From contig NW_026251738.1 in the NCBI RefSeq assembly GCF_025024155.1, positions 186,001 through 250,000 of the forward strand: DNA of 64,000 nucleotides, in the 5' to 3' direction. Positions 22,488 through 33,414 of this stretch are shown in pieces. Origin of the DNA: Gamsiella multidivaricata (taxonomy: Eukaryota > Mortierellomycota > Mortierellomycetes > Mortierellales > Mortierellaceae). Every line of letters starts with the position of its first letter. Position 1 is the stretch's first letter. The notes beneath the pieces were generated by a model, which saw nothing but the letters and a program-made list of their open reading frames with translations, had not been told where the DNA came from and ran no database searches. A program made the translations under genes and the position numbers.

Positions 22488-24587
22488 TCATATAGCTGTA
22501 GGCCGTTCAAGAGCAGTTTGTCGTTCCCGCTTCTCGAGCTCGCGTTGTCGTCTCCAGGATGCCTTCTGCGGCAGGACCGGCCCTTGCCCGCGATTATCGA
22601 CTAGTGGTAGAAAACACGCTTGCGGACGATAGCTTGCGACCTTCATGTACTTGCGTCTTTGGACAGACTCTGGCAGAACCTTGAATATCATATGGCGAAG
22701 GATCCTATCGGAAACGCTCTATGTTGGCATAAAAAAAACCTGGGCACATCAGCAAGCGTGGCATTATAGTTGTACTCTTGTATTCGGGCCCAGAAAAAGA
22801 CTCACTTGGCCGCATGTGAGTTTTGCTACAAGCCGGCTGTTGTCAAATTGTGCTCTAGCGTGAGGGTAGCGTTGATCGCGATACTCCTTGAATGAAGCAA
22901 TGATGTCTTCAAGCTTTGTGGATCTCAGGTCATACAGGCAATTAGCCAAGACAACCGCATCCTGCATTGCATTCACAGCACCTGACAGACAAATACAGAT
23001 GAGTTGATGTTTAGCCCGAAAAGTCATTGTGCGGCGCGTAAACCGCTGCAATAATCGAGGATTGAAGATTGTGCACACCTTGTCCAGCAGCAGGAAGCAT
23101 CTAAGGAGGACAGAGATAAGGTATCTACGTGTTAGCAGAGTGGGGGATGGATTATAACAGTAAATTGATCGAGCCACTGCCACTTTACCTTATGACATGC
23201 TATAACATCGATATGGGTGAGAATGAGAAATCATTAACCCTGGATACTCGGTTCTTAGTATTGTTTTGAAAGCCAATGTTTCTGACTGCTTACCATCGCC
23301 GATGAGAACAACTCGTCCATGGTACCACGTTTCCATGATTTTCTCTTCCAGGAAGACCTTGGATATGCATTCTTTGGGTGTCGCATCGATGATGTCCTTC
23401 ATCGACCCGCCGAAAGGGCATGGGAAGTTGTAAAAGTCCTTCAGTGACGTCTCAACCGATTCCGGCGCCCATTCTGAGTTCCTGAATGCCAATTCTTTGC
23501 CCTCGCCTTCTTTTTTGTGTTGCATCACCAAAGCCCAGCAGATTTGATTATCAGGTACCGTAGCTGTTGTATACTAGAATCAATGAATACAGTGTTGCGG
23601 ATGAGTATGCCGTTCTATTGACAGAGAAGGCTCAGCTCGATCGTCGACCCATCCCTGCTCCTCCCTCACATTAAACAGATCCTTTCCAAGGACTTGAGAA
23701 AACCTCGTTGCATTGTCCCTCAGGCAGGGGTATTTTTCTGGATCGATGGATTCGGTGGTTCCGACCGTGCAGACATATCCGATTGTCATGCCTTGCGTGT
23801 CACTCCGAGGTAGGGAACCCTCGCGTTCAAGTTTCTTGAAAAGACACTGTCGCACGCCTGAGTATGCGCCATCTGCTCCAACAAGGATGTCGCCTCGATA
23901 TTGCGAGTTATCGGAGCAACTAATGAGAACATGGTCTTCGTTCTCCTCAAAAGATAGCACCTTCTTGCCTCTGAGGATCTTGTGAGAAGGGATTTGGGAT
24001 ATCAAAAGATTGTAAAGGCGCGGGCGGGCAAAGACAACAGGTTGGTAACCAGTTCTATTTTGAGAATGCGGTTAGCTATGTTGGCAAAATCATGAGCAAC
24101 GCCAGTATATGATAACCACTCAGTCTTTGCTTTTCGCAGAAAAGGAGAAGGACCTGGAAACCTACAAGTCTTGGTAACTGCTCATGGCAAACTCGACTAA
24201 TTCTTTCATATGAATATCGTGCAGTTTGATACTTTCACATGGCTTAGATATTTTCTTGATCTCCTCCAGTAGTCCTAATTGTTCGAACACTGGCATGATA
24301 TTGGCATTCATGGACATGGCTGATCCTAGAAAGGGAATGTATAATAGGGCCAGTTACGGGCGGTGAAAGGGATGTCTTATAGGATTAGCTGTGCGTCTAA
24401 CAAGGAGCGAAGCGCTAGCCTGAGCTTAAAACATGACACGAATCATACCCAAGGTTTTGACAGAATGTGCTCTTTCAAAGATGCAGTAGCTGATATCCAG
24501 TCTTTCAAGTAGTATCGCCAGCAGCACTCCACCAAGTCCAGCACCAACGATCATAACTGTGATCTCGTTTAAGGCTTCTTCCTCCAT
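22488..24587 (-). CDS. FAD-dependent monooxygenase, copy M4
   Basis: The exons are 24587-24449, 24325-24166, 24054-23670, 23573-23294, 23199-23189, 23100-23079, 22981-22806 and 22718-22488, which give 467 residues. The motifs are IVGAGLGGVLLAILLERLD, GADGAYSGVRQ, GDACHKMLPAAGQGAVNAMQ and a C-terminal SYRPQACFLPL with RGQGPVLPQK. All splice sites are canonical. It is closest to M3, M5 and M6 and looks functional. Confidence 0.9.
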
Positions 24588-25443
24588 GGCGGAAATGCTT
24601 AAGGAAGAGAAAAAGTTGTCGGGATGTGAAGTTGGAAGAATTGTGTTTACAAGAACGGAAAGGAGGTTGATGGACCTGCAATGTGGTCTGCTAGATAGTT
24701 TTGTCATGCATCCTGAGAGCCAGGGTGAAGTGGAGTACAACAAGAAGAAATAAGGATCTTTGCGTACTATACATCTCTCCGCGGCATGAATCCGCCCCGG
24801 ATGAGCTCACTTTGCGGTTCATATAACCACTATGGTAAAGAAAGATTTTGATTGAGATCTCGCTGAACAGCAGCTCACTATAACTGCAATTGTCTTCATA
24901 CATACAACAATTTTTATTTCACAAAACGGCAAGCGCACAGCAACCAGCACAGTCTTTAAGTTGTCTTTATAGACAGCAAATGGGAAAAATCCTTGGGTGT
25001 CAGATGATTAGATGCACGACAGCCCCTTCCGCACCATCTCCATATCAAGTCTTCAGTAGTAGCGCAAACTACTTTCCTACGCTTGAAGCAATAAACCACG
25101 TCTAAACACACAAGGCCCATGCATGATCATGTTCGTTTGTGGAAATTGATGTCCGCTTTGTACAGGAAAAAGGGTTCAACAAGCATCTAAGGTTAATCGT
25201 GATGATTTCGAAAACATAATTTAGATCCTGGACGTCTGGGTTGTAGGTAATGCGGCGTCAATAGAGTCGATGAGTTGCGTGTGCTATTAGAGTCCTCTTA
25301 GATGTTTGTAGTGTGACAGAGCAGTAGGTCGAAAAAACTGCAGGATATTCTCGAAGGTCGGCTCAATTGATACAGACTATATTTGGATTCGTAGCTTCGT
25401 ACTAGGTTGTGTAGGCCTGCAATTGAATGCATACAGATTCACT
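24588..25443. promoter_or_regulatory. Promoter region of M4 and 3' flank of M5
   Basis: This 856-base spacer has no gene-like frame. Purine-rich DNA on the plus strand lies just before the M4 start (24588-24680). Confidence 0.35.
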
Positions 25444-27586
25444 TCAATGCTCTACTTCCTCATGTTGCCTTCTTCTGGAGGACTTCTGGGGCAGAAGCGG
25501 CCCCTCGCCACGATTCTCAATCAGTGGAAGAAAGCTGATCTGAGGGCGATACGACGCGGTCTTCAATGAACTTTGTCGCTGGAACGAGTCTGGTAACCAT
25601 TTGAATACGACCTGGCGGATAAATGACTCCATCATACTCTATAAATTAACACATGATGAGAACTTGAAAACCCTCCAGCCCACCGACCTATCATGCACAT
25701 CGTTTTTCAACACACTGAAATGCGTTCTTAGAATACACACGCACCTGACCACAAGTGAGTTTTGCAACCAGCCTACTACTTTCGAACTGGGCTTTAGCGT
25801 GAGGGTAGCGCTGCTCACGATAGTCCTGAAAGGCCTCAGTAATGTCTGACAACCTTGTCGCCCTCATATCATACAAGCAATTGGCCAATATCACAGCGTC
25901 TTCCATCGCATTGACAGCACCTACTCAAGGAAGAATATACATTATTAAACATCACTGAAAGAATTATTTGTTCGTTTATGTAAATTTCAGACTGCCTGTA
26001 CGAACCTTGACCGGCAGCGGGCAACATCTGATAGTAGAACGAAAACAAAAATTGGATACAATTAGCATCACATCTAATAGCATTGAACTTATTGGGTACC
26101 GTAAGTCGCAGCTAGAAGGTTATTATGCGACACGCGCCTTTACCTTATGGCATGCTTTCAATAAGAACAAGAGTTGAAAAGAGTAGATTGTCGATGTTAG
26201 TTTATTTTGATTTCGCGTCCCATATAACGAAGTAAAAATCATAGCGGTTGGCCTATCTTATCATCACCAATGAGGACTACTCTTCCGTGGTGCCATGTTT
26301 CGAACATCTTTTCTTCTAAAAAGACCTTGGATATGGATTCTCTGGGCGTTGCCTGAATCAAATCCTTCATCACTCCACCTAAAGGAGACGGAAGTGCGTA
26401 AAATTCTTTCAACGATGTTTCAACCGTCTCTGGAGCCCACTCCGAGTTCCTGGAAGCCGCTTCTTCACCTTTACCATCCTTGATATGCTGCTTACTTAGT
26501 GTCCAGCAGATCCGATTATCAGGGATAGTGGCCATGCGGTACGATAATGCAGAGGAAAACGATAGACACCTTGTTCTTAGACACGCTCTAGTAGGGCGCA
26601 ATTTACCCAGGAGTAGTGCTTCGAATCCACTTTGCTTACACTGAGCAGGTCTCTTCCAACGACCTGTGAGAACGTCGTTGCTTTATTCTGCAGGAAAGGA
26701 TACTTCTCGGGGTCCATGGGCTTGGTCGTTCCGACTGTACAGACATAGCCCACCTTCATGCTCTCCATGTCGCTCTGCGGCAGTATGTCCTCGTGCTCCA
26801 TTCGCTTGTATAAGCTCTGGCGAACTCCAGAATAGGCGCCATCAGCACCCACAACGATGTCGCCCTGGTACTGCGATTTGTCAGCGCAGCTGATCATTAT
26901 GCTGTCTTCGGTCTCTTCGATCGAAAGAACCCTCTTTCCTCTGAGGATCTTATGAGATGGGATGCGTGAGACCAGAAGTTCATAAAATTGAGGTCGGGAA
27001 AATACGAGCGGCTGGTAACCAGTCCTAGGCATAGGAAAGTTGAACAAAAAGAATAAAAATCAAGGGAAAGGCAGCAATCAGTTAAAATAAAACACGATAT
27101 AAGAAGACTACTTACTTGATAAAAGGTTGACAAGACCTACATTCTTTTGTAATCAAGTATGCCCATATCGGCGATCTTGTTCATCGGAATATCGTACAGC
27201 CCGATGGTTTCGCATGGTTTCGATATCCTTTCGATTTCCTCGAGTAATCCCAGTTGCTCGAGCACCGGCATAATGTTGGCAGATATGGACATCACCGACC
27301 CTAGATGTGGAAATGGGAAGGTGTTAAATTGCAGTAATGGGGTTGAAAGGTGCATCCTTCTTCATATAGCAGGCAGGCAGCGGCATGGATTGTATATGTC
27401 TGTGTGAATGGAGGCGGTCGATGTAAAGATACACCATCGAGATATACCTAAAGGCTTGACCATCTGCGCTCTCTCTAAAATTGAATAGCTGATACCTTGC
27501 CGCTCCAGTAACAGCGCGAGCAGCACTCCAGCAAGTCCGGCCCCGACTATCATGACCGATAGCTCTTTGGTGTCTGTTGTCTCCAT
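25444..27586 (-). pseudogene. FAD-monooxygenase copy M5, exons open but two splice sites destroyed
   Basis: The exons by comparison with M3/M4 are 27586-27448, 27300-27141, 27024-26640, 26541-26262, 26154-26144, 26027-26006, 25920-25745 and 25638-25444. They would encode 455 residues with all motifs intact (IVGAGLAGVLLALLLERQG, GADGAYSGVRQ, DACHKMLPAAGQG). Two junctions are broken. The acceptor of intron 3 is TCG where M6 has TAG directly before TACCGC (26542-26543). The donor of intron 4 reads GATG/ATAAG where the others have GATG/GTAAG (26260-26261). No in-frame cryptic AG was found near intron 3. This is a young pseudogene, or a copy that survives only by unusual splicing. Confidence 0.75.
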
Positions 27587-28159
27587 GACTATTTATGGGT
27601 GATCCAGTAGTGGAGAAGGCGCAAGACAGTGGAGAAGGCACAAGGCAGTAGAGAAGAGCGAAGATTGAATGAAGAGGGGAAAAAAGGATGGGGAACATCT
27701 AGCCAAGCCAAGACTATTTGTTCCGCCTGTATTAACCTGTCCCCGAATTTCGTTGTACCTGGGAGGTCAATTATTTTAAGGTTGTGCAGCAATTACACAA
27801 GGTTCATTCCTGTGCTGTCTGTATTACTGCATGAGCCGACAACAGAAATCCTGCTCCACGGCTTGAAAATATCACCTCCAGCGCTATTTCTACCTTCGAG
27901 ACAACTCTGGCGCATACTGATGGACCGGTCAATCATCTCTATGACCGAGTTTGACGAGCATATCCCACTCACCGCGAATAACCAAAGATTTATAGATACC
28001 ACGATAATGTATGAAATGGCCGAGGGAGCTTGAGTTCTTACGCCGCCCCTTTCGATAAAACTAGTGCGTTGCAAAAAAGATTAACTAGCGATATAAGGCG
28101 GACATGGAGAAATAGACGCTATACATCCTGAGCTTGGTGATGACTGATTTGACCTGCAT
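27587..28159. promoter_or_regulatory. Promoter region of M5 and 3' flank of R2
   Basis: No gene-like frame was seen. The plus strand is purine-rich at 27600-27690, which is a CT-rich leader on the coding strand, as at M3 and M4. Confidence 0.3.
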
Positions 28160-29688
28160 TGTCCACTGGCTCGAGTTGATGTCTCCAGGATGTCTTCTGA
28201 GGCTGGACCGGTCCCAGGCTACGATTCTCATTAGCGGTAGGAAAATGACCTGAGGTCAGTAGGACATGGGTTTCGGTGTCCTCTATCATGACATGGATTA
28301 TGGGAGGACTTTGAACGTAAAGAAATGCAGTGTTCTACCCCAGTTGCCCTATGTGGAGCGTGGATGTATCTGCTCCAGTATTGATGGTCCTTCCTTCGAC
28401 ATTGCTTTTGATTCCCTGCTATCCTAGGTCATTGAAATGTCACTTACCTATCCACTGAGTAGTTTTGAGGGGTGCTGTCTGGGTTTTTGCGTAAGGGCAG
28501 CGTATTCACGATAGCCTTGAAAGGCGGCAGTTATATCCGATAGTGTTTTGGATCTCAAGTCAAAGGGTCCGCGACAAAAAGTGCCAGCGCAAATAATTTA
28601 CAATAAAAATTTTCAACTCATTCAGCTTCATTCTCCATGTGAGGGATTGTTTTCACGTACGCTAGGAACAGAGCCAGAGCACTCACTCATGCACATGCAA
28701 TGCCAATCAGAATGGCCATGGGAGTCGTCATGATGAGGAGACTGATGGAGAGGATGAGGAGGACGAAGATTTCTGGACGGCATGCAGTCCAGTGATTTTC
28801 GTAGAAACTTACGCTAAGCAGGCCTTTTCCAACATGTTGAACGTACGACGTCGCGTCCTCTTTCAAAACTGGATACTTTGTGTATCCATGGGCTCGGTTC
28901 CATATCCCCCGTATCGTTCTTCGGTAGAAGATCTTCGCTTTCGAGCTTCTTGTAAAGGCTTTGTCGAACTGCCGAATAGGCACTGTCAGCACCAATAACA
29001 ATGTCGCCCTGGTATTGGGAGTTGTCGGCGCAGCTGATCACTACACCGTCTTCGGTCTCCTCGATTGATAGACTTGGAGGGGACTACAGACTGGTAACCC
29101 GTCCTTGACACGGATAACCAGGAAGGATACGTGATTAGTGTAAAAACAAATAAAAAGTCTGTTGAGTATATCACCCTGAGATAGACAGACAGGTAGTACG
29201 ACCCGCAGCGAGCGCTTTCTTAACCTATTAGTGTCCTTACATATCTTTCATACCCCTCATATCGATATTAGCGATATTGCTCCTCTCAATATCATAGGTC
29301 CTAAATCGGACATCCCTTAGATATTGCCTGAATTTCTTCGAGGAGACCCAGCTTCTCAAACGCAGGCAAGATGTTCGCAGACATATACAGTGCTGCACCT
29401 ACATGTCCAATGTAAAGCATAAAAAATGTTAACCGTAGGTAAATATCAAGCGCATGGTTGCACTCTTTGCCAGTTGGCTCATGATGAGCGGTGTGGTGAA
29501 GCACTCCGTAGTCTGAATGAACATAAAAGGGCCAAGGGCTACAACTTACCTAAAAGTCCAACTGCCTGTGATCTTTCAAGGATAGTGTAGTTGATTCCTA
29601 GCTTTTCTATAAATGGCGCTAGCATCACTCCCGACAGCCCAGCGCCGACGATCAAAACTGAGAGATCCTTGAAAGCTGCCGCTTCCAT
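28160..29688 (-). pseudogene. Relic R2 of the FAD-monooxygenase family
   Basis: Exon 1 is well kept (29688 to about 29549), with IVGAGLSGVMLA and a good donor GTAAGT. Exon 2 is at about 29400-29240 (MSANILPAFEKLGLLEEI) and then decays. Exon 3 is broken: GADSAYSAVRQSLYKKLE at about 28970 is in one frame and TKYPVLKEDATSY in another. The segment for exons 4-6 is missing. Traces of exon 7 (about 28560-28495, DLRSKTLSDITAAFQGYRE) and exon 8 (about 28255-28165, with a frameshift before SLGPVQPQKTSWR) remain. It is not functional. Confidence 0.85.
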
Positions 29689-29919
29689 GATGATACAAGT
29701 TTAAGTTACCGAGGAGCTGGTGGAGAGTATGGAAAGGAGAAAATATGGGCGAGAAGATAACGCGGAGGAGAGGTAAGAGAGTTGCGAACTGTGAAGAGAG
29801 GCAATTATTTTATGTAGCGCTAAGTTCATTCCTGTGCTTTTCTGATATGTATTTGTACGTATACAGCAGCTTTTATTCGCTCTTCATATGATATGGGCAT
29901 TTCGGTGGTAGGCTTGTAT

Positions 29920-32063
29920 TCATGGAGACGCAGACTGAGTGGTCTCCCCCTGTCTCTGGTCTTCCAGTTCCTTTTCTCGTCTCCAGGACCGTTTCTGCGG
30001 CATTACTGGTCCCTGACCGCGATTTTGGACATAGGGTAGGAAGCAAACTTGAGGGCGGTAGGATGCGGTCTTCAGTAGGTTCTGTCGACGGACTGATTCT
30101 GGAAGCCAGACAAACAGGATTTGGCGTAGAAATCTCTCGAACATACCCTGCATGTAACGCATTATCGAGTAGTTGGGCATTTGTGAACGGTGTGTGTGAA
30201 TGATCTGTCCATATTGCGGGTAATGGTGTTGTTGTAAATGAAAAAAAAAAAAAAAAAAATATCGAAAAAACTTACCTGGTCGCATGTAAGTTTCGCTGCG
30301 AGACGACTGCTCTCCACTTGGGCCTTTGCAAAGGGATACCGTTGCTCGTGGTAGACACTGAATGCAGATTTGATGTCCGCCTGTCTCGTCGATTTCAGGT
30401 CATACAGGCAGTTGGCCAAGATGACGGCGTCCTGCATCGCATTCATGGCGCCTAGAGAGCGATTAGTCGGTTAGGTTGGCTCATGCTAGACCAATAGGTC
30501 GCCATCTGTTCAAGAGCCTCGGGTGCCACGAGTCTACATACCTTGGCCAGCAGCCGGGAGCATCTAGGGTAGGAAGAGTCATGAATAAATCGTTAGCGAC
30601 AGATAAAACTGTAAGAAAATGCAACCTTGACATTATACAATGCAATGCATTGACTGGATGCTGTACCTTATGGCATGCTGAGTAAACAGGAGTGATGGGA
30701 GTGGGAAAAGTAACATTAGTAGTCTACCTTCTATTCAAGCTTCTCCCTATACGATGTCCCTGTAGTTAGTGCTGACGCAGCCACTGCGCCTTACCATCGC
30801 CAAGGAGCACCACTCTGCCGTGATGCCATGTCTCGAACAGCTTTTCTTCCAAGAAGACCTTCGAGACGAGCTCCCGAGGGGTTGCGTCGATTATGTCCTT
30901 CATTGTTCCTCCAAATGGGCATGGCAGGTTGTAAAACTCTTTCAGCGAGGTCTCGACTGTCTCTGGAGCCCACTCTGAGTTACGAAACGCCAGATCATTG
31001 CCTTCTCCATCATTTATGTGCTGCTTGCTAAGGGTCCAGCAAATCCTGTAGCTGTTGACTGTCGTCATGCGGTACTAGAGCCATGCAGAGATGTAGAGTT
31101 AAATAACAAAGACGCACCTCTGTGTCAATTTTGAAATACATTGATAGAATTTTGTCGCTTACACTGAGCAGGTCCCTTCCCTTCCAATGACCTGACAAAA
31201 TTTCGTCGTCCCGTCCTTCAGCAACGGGATTTTCTCAGGATCCATAGGGTTGGTGGTTCCAACTGTACAGACGAATCCGACGTTCATGCTCACCGTGTCA
31301 CTATTGGGCAACTGACCCTCACTTTGCAGTTTCTTGTAAAGACTTTGTCGAACACCAGAATAGGCACCGTCGGCTCCAACTACGATATCCCCAAAGTACC
31401 GCGTACCGTCAGAGCAGTTAATAAGCGCATGGTCCTCAGTCTCTTCGACCGATAGCACCTTCTTGCCCACTGAGTATCTTATGGGGTGGGATCTGCGAAA
31501 GCATGAGGTCGTAGAATCGAGCTCGCGGGAAAAAAAGTGGGTGGTAACCGGTCCTAGACGAGAGTGGAGAAGGCTTTAGAGACAAATTACGATAATAAAC
31601 TAGCACGCGAATGGAATGCTTGATCAGGACGAACATCCTTAGCAAAAATCCTCACATCTCTCTATAGTCATGCATGCCGATATCGGCGATTTTATTCATA
31701 TTGATATCAAAGAGTTCGGTGATCACGCATGGCTTCGATATTTTCTCAATTTCTTCGAGAAGGCCTATCTATTCAAATACTGACAGGACGTTTGCATTTA
31801 GAACCATGACGGACCCTAAAAGGCGAAGACAGTGTAGCATGTGGCGTTCAGAATCTGCTCCAAGGACTAGGCACGCCTCAAACACGGCCGTCTCGGCTGT
31901 GGTAATACAAGAGACACAGCGTACCCAGCGGCTTAACAGTTTTAGCCCTCTCAAAGATTGTGTAGCTGATTCCTAATTTCTCAAGCAGCAATCCCAGCAT
32001 CACTCCGCCTAGTCCAGCACCAACGATAATGACCGACAAATCTTTCAAGTCTGTCGAATCCAT
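29920..32063 (-). pseudogene. FAD-monooxygenase copy M6, nonsense mutation and two frameshifts
   Basis: All eight exons are present: 32063-31925, 31815-31656, 31553-31163, 31074-30795, 30677-30667, 30563-30542, 30451-30276 and 30147-29920. Exon 2 has TAG at 31769-31771 where the other copies have the Gln of VFEQLGLLEE. Exon 3 is 391 instead of 385 bases. One extra base lies before the GKKVLS motif (about 31470). Five extra bases, an apparent tandem copy of GGGAA, lie near its 3' end (about 31170-31180). The two insertions together restore the frame, but most of exon 3 would be read out of frame. All splice sites are canonical. It is a recent pseudogene. Intron 7 holds a 19-base A/T run (30241-30259). 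Confidence 0.88.
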
Positions 32064-32423
32064 AATGATTTAAAAAGGGTCATTGTGTCGAAAAACGTGC
32101 GCTTTAACACGAAGGGCGAATAAAGTAGAAGGAAGGAGCGGAAGGCGAAAGTGAGAAAGAAAAGAAATTTGACCACCCGAGAAAAATTGCTGGACACAAA
32201 TCCGCAAGATCCTGCACGCCCCATGACAGTTTGCAGTTACACAACGAGGAGTGCCCGAGAGGAATGATATGAGATAAAGGATGGATAGGCGACCATAGAC
32301 TATTGTTGTCCTTGATCATTGAAATTTGATACTATCATGAACATTCCATGTGCAAAAGGTAAGTGTTTGAGTTGCACTACATGATCTGCGACTTCAGCAT
32401 CAACATCGGGGATACCTCACTTA

Positions 32424-33077
32424 CACTGAGCATGTCTTTGCCCACAGCCTAGACAAATGACGTTGTCCCTTGTTCAAGGGCTGGGTGATTTTCTAGATAC
32501 AGAGGTGAAGTAGTTCCAACAGTGTTGATGTATTCGACGACCATGCTCTCCATGTCACTCTGTGACAGCAGACCATCCTTCTCCAGTGTCATATAGAGAC
32601 ACTAGCGCATGTGTGAATAGGCGCCGTCGGCCCTACAACGATGTCACTCTTGTTGTCGGAGCAGTTGATGAGGACATGATCGTCGACCTCTTCGATCGAC
32701 AGGGCCTTCTTTCCCTTAAGAACCTTGTGCGCCAGGAGATGAGATACCAGGAGCTCATAGGGTCGTGCTCGTCCAAAAAAAGATAGGCGGATATCCGGCC
32801 CTGCGACAGCAGGGACATAAATGTGTGAAGGACAGAACAGGTATTAGCAGAAAAACTGAGATATGAACGATCGATGGCGCTGCAGACAGCTCGTGTCGAA
32901 TGCGAAAACAGCGACTTATATCCGCTCATAATCGCGCCATGAGCTTCTCCATTCGGGTATCATATACATCCAAGCTTTCGCACACCTTCGATATCTCTCT
33001 GACATTCTGACATCCAGCAGTCTGAGCTGTTCAAACACCGGCAAGATGTTAGCGTTTAGAGACATAACGGACCCTAT
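32424..33077 (-). pseudogene. Relic R3 of the FAD-monooxygenase family (exons 2 and 3 only)
   Basis: Exon 2 remains at about 33076-32930 (GSVMSLNANILPVFEQLRLL) and then loses frame. Exon 3 remains at about 32800-32424, with stops and small deletions in the GADGAYS region and the end DMLS before a donor-like GTAAG. No exon 1 or exons 4-8 were found, and the stop side abuts the M6 promoter. It is dead. Confidence 0.8.
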
Positions 33078-33414
33078 GCATGGATACCACGCAACTTTGA
33101 CCTATTTTTCTTTCGGGGTAATAACAGGGACCGGCATCCACATGCATTGGTTCGATAGATATAAACGACACAGAATTGTTGGGAGCCTTTTGCCACAGCA
33201 GCACAGCAGTTGAGTTGACTTTTAGCTTTACCCATCTATGTTGGAAGGTTGGAAAGGGTTGGATAGGGATCAGGCTGAGTAAGCGATACGGTGAAGGACA
33301 AGGAGAAATAGCATAGTGTTAAAAAAGAAGCAGCTCGAAGGTTCTTAGTACGACTGATGTTTATTAAATCTTAGTGAGGCATGTGTGGTATATGGGCTGC
33401 TTATTCCTGCGTCT
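33078..33414. other. Spacer between R3 and M7
   Basis: No recognisable coding DNA was seen; exon 1 of R3 should lie here but cannot be traced. Confidence 0.4.
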
